From Corallococcus coralloides DSM 2259 (GTDB lineage Bacteria > Myxococcota > Myxococcia > Myxococcales > Myxococcaceae): 64,000 bases of DNA. This document shows, one piece after another, positions 34,903-42,412 of this stretch. A program made the translations under genes and the position numbers. The notes below the pieces were generated by a model. It saw only the letters and a list, made by a program, of their open reading frames with translations. It was not told where the DNA came from and did not search any database. Positions within the stretch are counted from its first letter, which is position 1. Every line of letters starts with the position of its first letter. The stretch lies in the NCBI RefSeq assembly GCF_000255295.1, contig NC_017030.1:62001-126000 (forward strand), read 5' to 3'.

Positions 34903-36903
34903 ATGCGGATGCGATTCGCGCGGTCTTGCGCGGTGGTGGGGCTTTTGGTCCTGACGGGCTGCAAGGATGATCCGAAGCCCCAGCCCGATGCAGGCACGCC
35001 GGACGCGGGCTCCACCCTCTCCGAAACACCGCGCTGGCAGGTGACCGGCGACGGCGCGAACCCCCGCGAGTGCTTCGGTCGCACGGTGGCGCTGGGCGAC
35101 GTCAACGGCGACGGGCACAAGGACCTGCTGGTGACGTCCGCGCCCTGCGCGAGCTTCCAGAGGGATCCCGGCCGCGTGATGGTGTACGCGGGCGAGGCGC
35201 GCGACTTCTCGAAGACGCCCGTCACCACGACACTGACGTGGGTGCACCCCAGTCCCCTCGCCTCCAGCTACAAGATGACGGTAAGCACGGGCGACATCGA
35301 CGGGGACGCGTACGCGGACGTGCTCGTCGCCACCTCCTTTGGTGTCAGCGTCTTCAAGGGCGGACCGGACCTGTCCCAGGTGCTGACGCAGCCGGTGTTC
35401 CGCGCGCCGGACGCCTCCACCCTGCGCTTCAGCGGCGCGCAGCTGCTGGACCTGGACGGGGACGGGAGGGATGAGCTCACCGTCTCCACGACGCCCAACA
35501 GGAACCTCACCGTGTACCGGGCGACGCCGGGCGCACCGGAGGGGGCCTTCACCGCCGTGCGCACGCTGAGCGGCGTCCCCGTCCCCGCGGGCGACGCCGA
35601 CGGGGACGGGGTCCAGGACCTGGCCGTGACCCACACCGACGCCACGGTGGACCTCTACCTGGGGTGCAAGGCGGGCAGCGCTCGCGTCTGTGAAGGGCCT
35701 CTCACGGCGCAGCCCGTGTGGACCGGCCAGGCCGAGTCCTTCGCCGCGCTGCCCGACCTGAACGGAGACGGCCGCTCGGAGGCGCTCCTGCTCCTGAACG
35801 GCAGCCAGCGCCTGCACCTGTCCGACGCCGCCGGCCCGGGCTACGCGCCACAAATCACCTGGCAGGTCATGGACGACGCGGCCTTCCCCCTCTTCGGGCA
35901 GTCCTTCCTCACCTTCAGCCAGACCGTCGTCCCCGTGGGCTCCATGGTGGAGGGCGGCACGGGCCACGACTTCGCCATCGGCGCCATCGGCCGCGCGTAC
36001 CTCTTCCGCCCCACCGCGAACGTGTCCGGCCCGCTGGAGCCGGTGTGGGCGTGGCCGCGCGCCAACCGGCTCGACCTCCGCACGTCGATGGGCACCGACT
36101 ACCTGGGCATGGCCTCCGCGGGCGACCTGGACGGGGACGGGTATGACGACCTGGTGGTGGGCGTGTCCTCGGGACTCAGCGGCACGCCCGCGGGAGGCGA
36201 CGGCACGCCCGCGCCGGGCCGGGTGATGGTGTTCGGCGGCGGCGCGGTGCCGGACTCGGAGGAGCCCGCGCCCGCGCTGGCGCCCACGAAGACGTGCAAC
36301 CTCCAGGTGGATCCGGTCAACGGCAAGCCGGACCTCACGGTGGACCGGGACGTCCTCGCGCGCACGCTCTACATCGACCGGCGCTCCTTCACGGCGGACT
36401 CCTGCGAGGTGCGCGAGGGCTGCGTGCCCGCGGGCGGCGAGCGGCGCCTCTTGCGCTTCACCACCTCCATCATGAACATGGGCACGGCCCCGCTGGTGGT
36501 GCCCTCCCCGGAGGAGCGGCCGGACCTCTTCGTCTACGACGAGTGCCACGACCACCACCACCTGACGAACTTCGCCGGCTACGACCTCAAGGACGCCGCC
36601 GGCAACTCCCTGTCCGTGGGGCGCAAGCAGGGCTTCTACATGATCGACTTCACCCAGCACTGCGCGGACGGCACCCCGTTCTCCGTGTACGACCCGGGCA
36701 CGGGCATCTCGCCGGGCTGGTCGGACGTCTACACCGCGGACCTGCCCTGCCAGTGGCTGGACGTCACCGACACCCCGGACGGCGAGTACACCGTGCGCGT
36801 GGGCGTGGACGAAAACCACATCGTGGATGAGGCCGACACGCTCCCCAACGAGGTCACCGTCAAGGTGCGCCTGACCGGTGACACGGTGACCGTGCTGCCC
36901 TGA
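34903..36903 (+). CDS. FG-GAP / lysyl-oxidase-like lipoprotein, copy 2
   Basis: 666 residues, a close tandem duplicate of the preceding gene. ATG 34903 is chosen to give a lipoprotein signal ending VLTGC; an ATG two codons later is equally possible. The DAG-rich spacer is shorter than in copy 1. Calcium-loop repeats run from about 55 to 445 and the C-terminal lysyl-oxidase-like domain has ECHDHHHL (His549, 551, 552, 553), GRKQGFYMID and VYTADLPCQWLDVTD. The last 600 bp are far more alike between the copies than the middle. Copy 2 lies about 100 bp after copy 1 with an intervening non-coding gap, so the two may be one transcript. Confidence 0.88.
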   Translation: MRMRFARSCAVVGLLVLTGCKDDPKPQPDAGTPDAGSTLSETPRWQVTGDGANPRECFGRTVALGDVNGDGHKDLLVTSAPCASFQRDPGRVMVYAGEARDFSKTPVTTTLTWVHPSPLASSYKMTVSTGDIDGDAYADVLVATSFGVSVFKGGPDLSQVLTQPVFRAPDASTLRFSGAQLLDLDGDGRDELTVSTTPNRNLTVYRATPGAPEGAFTAVRTLSGVPVPAGDADGDGVQDLAVTHTDATVDLYLGCKAGSARVCEGPLTAQPVWTGQAESFAALPDLNGDGRSEALLLLNGSQRLHLSDAAGPGYAPQITWQVMDDAAFPLFGQSFLTFSQTVVPVGSMVEGGTGHDFAIGAIGRAYLFRPTANVSGPLEPVWAWPRANRLDLRTSMGTDYLGMASAGDLDGDGYDDLVVGVSSGLSGTPAGGDGTPAPGRVMVFGGGAVPDSEEPAPALAPTKTCNLQVDPVNGKPDLTVDRDVLARTLYIDRRSFTADSCEVREGCVPAGGERRLLRFTTSIMNMGTAPLVVPSPEERPDLFVYDECHDHHHLTNFAGYDLKDAAGNSLSVGRKQGFYMIDFTQHCADGTPFSVYDPGTGISPGWSDVYTADLPCQWLDVTDTPDGEYTVRVGVDENHIVDEADTLPNEVTVKVRLTGDTVTVLP

Positions 36904-37054
36904 AACCAAGAAAATCCCGCCGTGAAACGCCGTCCGGTGAAGGCTGCGTGCAATGAGCTGCCCTCCTGGGCGTAGAGTGCCTGACGCGGCCCGCCCGCCG
37001 GGGACCCTCCCGGTGCGGTGGGCCGCATGGCTTCCAGCGTGAAGGGGTGGTTTC

Positions 37055-38281
37055 GTGAACTTCCGGGTCGACGTGTGGGAGGGCGCGCGCATCGCGCTGA
37101 CCTCGCTGCGCTCCAACCGGCTGCGGACGGTGCTCACCACGGTGGGCATCGGCGTGGGCGTGTGCACCCTGCTGGCCATCGTCGGCATCATCCAGGGGCT
37201 GAACAGCTCGTTCGCGGACCAGCTCAGCAAGATTGGCTCCAACACGCTGCAGGTGTCCAAGTTCCCCTGGGTGATGAACGGGGACTGGTGGGCGTACCGC
37301 AACCGCAAGAAGCTCTCGCTGGACCTGGTGGAGCCCATGCGCACCGCCTCCGAGCACGTCATCGCGGTGGCCCCCATGATGTTCGTCAACGCGGAGGTGT
37401 CCTTCCAGAACCGGAAGCTCGCCTCCGTGCAGACCATGGGCACCAGCCCCGACTACGCCATGACGTCCTCCGTGGAGATGGCGCAGGGGCGCTTCCTCAC
37501 GCAGGCGGACGTGGACAACCGCTCCTCCGTCGTGGTGATTGGCGCGGAGATCGGCAAGGTGCTCTTCCCGGGCATCAACCCGGTGGGCCACCGCATCCTC
37601 GTGGACCGCCGCCCCTACCGCGTCGCGGGCGTCATCGTGGAGCGCGGCACGCTGCTGGGGCAGAACGTGGACCTGGTGGTGATGCTGCCGTACACCGCGT
37701 TCCAGGGGCACTTCGGCACCCAGCGCGACGTGACCCTGGTGCTCGCGGTGGACCAGCAGGAGAACGTCCCCCGCGTGCAGGACCGGCTCACGGAGACGCT
37801 GCGCCGTGAGCGCAACACCAAGCCCGGCGCGCCGGACGACTTCGCCATCAACCGGCCGGACCAACTGGCCAACATGTACGCGCAGCTCACCGGCGCGCTC
37901 TACGGCGCGGCCACCGGCGTCGGGCTCATCACGCTGCTCGTGGGCGGCATCGGCATCATGAACATCATGCTGGTGTCCGTGCGCGAGCGGACCCGCGAGA
38001 TTGGCGTGAGGCGGGCGCTGGGCGCTCGCAAGCACACCATCATCCTCCAGTTCCTCATGGAGGCGGCCAGCGTGTCCGCGGTGGGCGGCGCCATGGGCAC
38101 CGCGGTGGGCATGGGCCTCGCGTGGCTGGTGAACTACCTCACGCCCCTGGCGGCGGCGGTGCAGCCCATGACGGTGGTGCTGGGCGTGGGCTTCTCCGCG
38201 GTGGTGGGCCTGCTGTTCGGCATCTGGCCGGCGGCGCGCGCCGCGAACCTGGACCCCGTGGAAGCGCTCCGCCACGACTAG
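37055..38281 (+). CDS. MacB/FtsX-type ABC transporter permease 1
   Basis: 408 residues from a GTG with AAGGGGTGG upstream. An N-terminal transmembrane helix (about 22-45, RLRTVLTTVGIGVGVCTLL) is followed by an extracytoplasmic MacB-type periplasmic core domain to about 265. The FtsX domain has three helices, with the conserved LLVGGIGIMNIMLVSVRERT and REIGVRRALGA, and an ending AANLDPVEALRHD. Such permeases work with an ABC ATPase in lipoprotein export, efflux or peptide resistance. No ATPase gene is adjacent. It is followed after 21 bp by a second permease, so the two are likely co-transcribed and may form a heterodimer. Confidence 0.92.
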   Translation: MNFRVDVWEGARIALTSLRSNRLRTVLTTVGIGVGVCTLLAIVGIIQGLNSSFADQLSKIGSNTLQVSKFPWVMNGDWWAYRNRKKLSLDLVEPMRTASEHVIAVAPMMFVNAEVSFQNRKLASVQTMGTSPDYAMTSSVEMAQGRFLTQADVDNRSSVVVIGAEIGKVLFPGINPVGHRILVDRRPYRVAGVIVERGTLLGQNVDLVVMLPYTAFQGHFGTQRDVTLVLAVDQQENVPRVQDRLTETLRRERNTKPGAPDDFAINRPDQLANMYAQLTGALYGAATGVGLITLLVGGIGIMNIMLVSVRERTREIGVRRALGARKHTIILQFLMEAASVSAVGGAMGTAVGMGLAWLVNYLTPLAAAVQPMTVVLGVGFSAVVGLLFGIWPAARAANLDPVEALRHD

Positions 38282-38302
38282 GCGCGAGCGGGAGACCTGA
38301 CC

Positions 38303-39529
38303 ATGTGGATGGCTTTCTGGGACACGGTACGGCTGGCGTTCGGCACGTTCCGCTCCAACCCCCTGCGCTCCTTCCTCACGCTGCTGGGCATCGTCATCGG
38401 CGTCACCACCGTGGTGTCCATGATGTCCCTCATCGAGGGGCTCAAGAACCAGGTGAACGACCAGATGTCGGAGCTGGGCAGCGACTGCTTCCAGGTGCAG
38501 CGGCTGCCCTTCGGCCAGGGTGAGCTGTCCATCGCGGAGCTCGCCCGCCGGCCGCGCTTCACCTACGCGGACCTGGACGCCATCCGCACGCAGCCCTCCA
38601 TCTCGCAGGCCGCGGGCGAGGACTCCAAGGGCGGCCAGAAGGCCTCCACCGCCGACCGCGAGTCGCGTCCCAACGTGAACGTCTGGGCCGGCACGGCGGA
38701 GTACTTCAACACCAACTCGGTGAGCCTCTCCAGCGGGCGGCCCTTCACGGACGCGGAGTTCGTGGACGGCCGGCGCGTGGCGGTGATTGGCCAGGACCTG
38801 GCGGACACGCTGTGGCCCGGCCTGGACCCCCTGAACCGCGAGTTCCGCCTCCTGGGCCGCACCTTCCAGGTGGTGGGCACGCTCAAGCGCCGGGGCGGGT
38901 TCCTGGGCGGCGGCAGCCAGGACAACCAGGCCATGATTCCGCTGTCCACCTTCGCGTCCATGTTCGGCGTGCGCGACTTCCGCATCAGCATCCAGGCGAA
39001 GTCCCCGGAGGTGCTCCAGCGGGCCCAGGATGAGGTGACGCTGCTCATGCGCCGCCGCCACGGGCTCAAGCCGGACGAACCGGACGACTTCTTCCTCTAC
39101 AACAATGCGTCCGCCACGCAGATGTTCAACAGCCTCTCCGCGGCGGTGTCCGCGGCCAGCTTCGGCGTGTGCATCCTGTCGCTGCTGGTGGGCGGCATCG
39201 GCATCCTGAACATCATGCTGGTCGCCGTGACGGAGCGGACGCGGGAGATTGGCATCCGCAAGGCGCTGGGGGCCAAGCGCTACCGCATCCTCGCGCAGTT
39301 CGCGCTGGAGGCGGTGGTGCTGTCCTTGGTGGGCGGCGCGGTGGGCGTGGCGCTGGGCGTGGGCCTGGCGCACCTGGCGCGCTGGATGATCAACCTGCCC
39401 ACGGAGGTCCCCATGTGGTCCGTCATCGTGTCGCTGGTGATGAGCTGCGGGGTGGGGCTGGCGTTCGGCATCTACCCGGCGGCGCGCGCCGCGAAGCTGG
39501 ACCCCGTGGAGGCGATGCGCACGGAGTAG
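38303..39529 (+). CDS. MacB/FtsX-type ABC transporter permease 2
   Basis: 408 residues from ATG 38303 with GGGAG about 8 bases upstream. It has the same plan and length as the preceding permease: N-terminal helix (SFLTLLGIVIGVTTVVSMM), periplasmic core domain, and a C-terminal FtsX domain with LLVGGIGILNIMLVAVTERT and REIGIRKALGA, ending AAKLDPVEAMRTE. The two are clearly paralogous. A strong rho-independent terminator follows 30 bp after the stop, which closes this transcription unit. Confidence 0.92.
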   Translation: MWMAFWDTVRLAFGTFRSNPLRSFLTLLGIVIGVTTVVSMMSLIEGLKNQVNDQMSELGSDCFQVQRLPFGQGELSIAELARRPRFTYADLDAIRTQPSISQAAGEDSKGGQKASTADRESRPNVNVWAGTAEYFNTNSVSLSSGRPFTDAEFVDGRRVAVIGQDLADTLWPGLDPLNREFRLLGRTFQVVGTLKRRGGFLGGGSQDNQAMIPLSTFASMFGVRDFRISIQAKSPEVLQRAQDEVTLLMRRRHGLKPDEPDDFFLYNNASATQMFNSLSAAVSAASFGVCILSLLVGGIGILNIMLVAVTERTREIGIRKALGAKRYRILAQFALEAVVLSLVGGAVGVALGVGLAHLARWMINLPTEVPMWSVIVSLVMSCGVGLAFGIYPAARAAKLDPVEAMRTE

Positions 39530-39558
39530 CCCGCGCTCTTCCCGCAGGAGGCATGAAG

Positions 39559-39597
39559 AAGGCCCCGACCCGGCATGAAGCGGGCGGGGCCTTTTTT
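39559..39597 (+). terminator. Rho-independent terminator after permease pair
   Basis: AAGGCCCCG-A-CCCG pairs with CGGG-C-GGGGCCTT around a GCATGAAG loop, with one internal mismatch, and is followed by TTTTTT. This is the best classical terminator in the window and ends the permease transcript just before the convergent small-peptide gene. Confidence 0.88.
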
Positions 39598-39622
39598 CAT
39601 CACGGTCGTAGCCGGCCCGGGA

Positions 39623-39796
39623 CTACGGGCAGGGGTACGTACAGGTGATCTGCCCGGTGATGGGGTTCTTGAAACACGTGGGCGTGCAGTCCTGCGCGTC
39701 GGCGGAGGACGGCGTGGCGGCGATGCCCAGGCCCATCACGGTGGCGGCGGCGGCGAGGACGAAGGCGATGCGACGGACGTTCTTGCGAGCCTGCAT
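39623..39796 (-). CDS. Small secreted Cys peptide
   Basis: 57 residues starting MQARKNVRRIAFVLA. GGGAG lies about 9 bases before the ATG. A strong signal peptide runs to about residue 35 with a likely cut at ADAQ-DC. The mature peptide would be only about 22 residues, with four Cys (DCTPTCFKNPITGQ then TCTYPCP). Four Cys in so few residues suggest a disulfide-linked peptide or a tiny metal-binding protein. No family was recognised. It lies alone, separated from the next minus-strand gene by 166 bp, in the shadow of the permease terminator. Confidence 0.65.
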   Translation of the reverse strand: MQARKNVRRIAFVLAAAATVMGLGIAATPSSADAQDCTPTCFKNPITGQITCTYPCP

Positions 39797-39962
39797 GGTG
39801 TCGTCTCCCTGCGATGTGTTGGCGCTGCACGGAGCACTCTAGGGACCGGGACTGACAACACCACTGGCGAGATTGCAGGCACGCGCGCACGCGCGGAGGG
39901 CGGGGCACCGAGGCGCCGCACGCGGGAAGAAAATTGAAACGCCGATGCGGCGAAACGATGCG

Positions 39963-40874
39963 TCAATGCCTGGGAGTGGGGGTGCGGCTCCACTGATAGC
40001 CCACGGTCGCGCCGCTGCCGATGAGCGAGAACGCGAGGTACTGGCGCAGGAAGTCCAGCCGTTCGCTGGTGCCGGCCAGGTGGCGCAGGCCTTCATGCGC
40101 GGCGATGCCCAGCAGCATTCCCACGGTCGCGCCGCCGAGCGCGCCCAGGTACGCGTGTCCGCGATCCTGGCTGTCGCCGAACGCGACCTCTCCCATGCCC
40201 CAGGTGCCGAGCGCGGCGATGGGCGGCGTGACGACCATGGTGGCGCCGAACGCGCCCACTTCCAGCTCCATCTGCCGTCCCAGCGGATAGGAGGGATGCA
40301 CGAAGAGGAAGCGCCCCGGAAGCGACGCGAGCACGGTGCCCGCGGCGGCCTCCGCGGCGTTGGCGCCCAGGCGCGTGTCACCGCCCACGCGGGTCGCGGC
40401 CCAGACGGTGCCCAGGGGCAGCAGCGCGACGCCGCCATGCGCGGCCCAGGTGCCGGCGGACAACGGTGCCTCCGTGTACGGCTCGCCGTGCGGAATGAAG
40501 GGCCGCAGCTGGCGAGGCGGCACGGCGGGAGGCGGAGGAGCCGCGTCCAGGAACGGCGCATCCCGCACGGTAGGCCTCAGCGGAGGCGGTGGCGGTTCGG
40601 GCTCGGAGGACGGAGGCCGCTCCGAGGGCGAAGCGGGGGACGCGGGCGCATCCGCTTCGCGCGGCTCATCGCGAGGCCCGAGAGTGTTGCCCGCTCGTGG
40701 CGCGGGCGCTTCGAGCGCGTTCGGTGTGGGAGGCGGATCCACGTGAGGCGCGGATGAAACATCCCCCGCGGGAGGAACCTCTTGCGGTCCCACCGTGGCG
40801 GCCCCGGCCGGCGCCCCCAGCAGGCCAGCCAACAGGAGCGCTCCGTACGCGGGTGCCATCCCCTGTCGCCCCAT
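39963..40874 (-). CDS. Putative envelope protein with Pro-rich N-terminal half
   Basis: 303 residues from ATG 40874 with AGGAGG about 11 bases upstream. A signal peptide (MGRQGMAPAYGALLLAGLLG) is followed by a Pro/Ala/Glu-rich, probably disordered region to about 145. The second half has hydrophobic Gly/Ala-rich stretches (AAHGGVALLPLGTVWAAT, LGALGGATVGMLLGIAAH) and could span or line the membrane. The family was not recognised. The gene is divergent from the phospholipase D family gene at 41069, sharing a 194-bp promoter region. Confidence 0.7.
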   Translation of the reverse strand: MGRQGMAPAYGALLLAGLLGAPAGAATVGPQEVPPAGDVSSAPHVDPPPTPNALEAPAPRAGNTLGPRDEPREADAPASPASPSERPPSSEPEPPPPPLRPTVRDAPFLDAAPPPPAVPPRQLRPFIPHGEPYTEAPLSAGTWAAHGGVALLPLGTVWAATRVGGDTRLGANAAEAAAGTVLASLPGRFLFVHPSYPLGRQMELEVGAFGATMVVTPPIAALGTWGMGEVAFGDSQDRGHAYLGALGGATVGMLLGIAAHEGLRHLAGTSERLDFLRQYLAFSLIGSGATVGYQWSRTPTPRH

Positions 40875-41068
40875 GCCGTGTCCGTCCTCCTGTGCACCCG
40901 TGTCCGCACCCAGCAGTGCGCACGCGGCGCGTTCAGCACCACCGGCCTCTCGTGCCATGGGGACCAAGCGTCGGCGGGTGGACGGTGTTCGTGTCCATCC
41001 ACGCGCTTCCTCGACTCTGAGACACACGGCGGATGCGGAAGGCGCGGGGCTGCCCTAGTTTCCGGACC

Positions 41069-42313
41069 GTGCGGCTGGTCTGGCCCATCCTGCTCGCCCT
41101 GCTCGCCGCGGGGTGTCCCTACCCGAACCACCGACAGGACCTGCGCCTGCGCGCGTTGCCGGAGGACCCGGCCGCGAGGGACCTCGCCATCGAGCAGACG
41201 ATGGGCGTCCCGATGGAGCCCGGCAACGGCGTGGAGCTGGTGCAGAACGGCCAGGTCTTCGACGTCATCGAGGAGGAGATCCGCGCCGCGCGCTCCAGCA
41301 TCCACATCGCCAGCTACATCTGGCGTCCGGGAATCCCGTCGGACCGGCTGCTCATCGCACTGCGCGAGCGGGCTCCTGGCGTGCAGTGCCGGGTCATCGT
41401 GGATCCGCTGGGCAGCGTGAACTTCGAGGTCGTGGCCCCGGTGCTCGCGGACGCCGGCTGCGACGTGCGCATCTACCGTCCCTACCAGGGCGCGGTGACG
41501 TCGCTGGACGCGGTGCGGATCCGCGCGCGCATGCACCGCAAGATGGTCATCCGCGACGGCGAGGTCGCGCTGACGGGCGGCTTCGGCATCTGGCGCAGCT
41601 GGCTGGGCAACGGCGACGCGGCGGAGACCTGGCGCGACACCAACGTGCGCGTGCGGGGCCCTGTTGTGCGAGGCATGCAGCTCGCCTTCGCGCAGAACTG
41701 GCAGGAGTCCGGCGGCGCCTTCCTGCCCCCGGAGTCCTTCCCGGAGCTCGCGCCCGCGGGCAACGCGAGGGCCCTCTTCGTCGCCAGCACGGGGCACCGC
41801 TTCCTCTCGGAGGCGTCGAAGATGTGGCTGCTGTCCATCGCCGCCGCGAAGCACCGGCTGTGGATCGCCAACTCGTACTTCATCCCGTCGGAAGCCATCA
41901 GCGACATGCTCATCCTCAAGGCGCGCGAGGGCGTGGACGTGCGGGTGCTGGTGCCGGGCCGCTACCACGACGTGAAGCCCGTGTTCAACGCGCAGCGGGC
42001 GTCCTACGCGCGGCTCCTCGCGGCCGGCGTGCGCATCTACGAGTACGAGATCTCGATGATGCATTCCAAGACGCTGGTCGCGGACGACACGCTGAGCATC
42101 GTGGGCTCCACCAACCTGGATCCGCTGGCGCTCAGCCACACCGACGAGGCTTCGGTGATGGTGGAAGACCCGGTGTTCGCGGACGAGCTGGCGAAGTCCT
42201 TCGAGGTGGACCTCACGCACTCGGCGGAGGTCCACTGGCACGGCTGGAAGCGGCGAGGCCTGCTTCAGAGGCTGGGCGAGCAGCTGCCGTGGTTCATCGG
42301 CGACTTCCTGTGA
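41069..42313 (+). CDS. Phospholipase D / cardiolipin synthase-family lipoprotein
   Basis: 414 residues. GTG 41069 gives a direct lipoprotein signal (RLVWPILLALLAAGC); an ATG at 41033 would add 12 residues including a Cys. Two HKD motifs are intact: MHRKMVIRDGEVALTGG (His156) and MHSKTLVADDTLSIVGSTN (His332), so the phosphatidyl-transfer chemistry of the PLD superfamily is available. Size and order fit ClsB-like cardiolipin synthases, but a lipoprotein anchor is unusual for them, so a secreted phospholipase or phosphatidyltransferase on the periplasmic side is also possible. It is followed after 99 bp by the GH123-like gene on the same strand. Confidence 0.88.
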   Translation: MRLVWPILLALLAAGCPYPNHRQDLRLRALPEDPAARDLAIEQTMGVPMEPGNGVELVQNGQVFDVIEEEIRAARSSIHIASYIWRPGIPSDRLLIALRERAPGVQCRVIVDPLGSVNFEVVAPVLADAGCDVRIYRPYQGAVTSLDAVRIRARMHRKMVIRDGEVALTGGFGIWRSWLGNGDAAETWRDTNVRVRGPVVRGMQLAFAQNWQESGGAFLPPESFPELAPAGNARALFVASTGHRFLSEASKMWLLSIAAAKHRLWIANSYFIPSEAISDMLILKAREGVDVRVLVPGRYHDVKPVFNAQRASYARLLAAGVRIYEYEISMMHSKTLVADDTLSIVGSTNLDPLALSHTDEASVMVEDPVFADELAKSFEVDLTHSAEVHWHGWKRRGLLQRLGEQLPWFIGDFL

Positions 42314-42412
42314 GCTGACACGGCTGGGGAGTGGCTGTCCGCCTGCCTGTCCAGCTGACAAGGGACGTCAGCTGCGGGAAGGCAGGCGGGGCCGGGTCGC
42401 GTTGGTCTCTTC

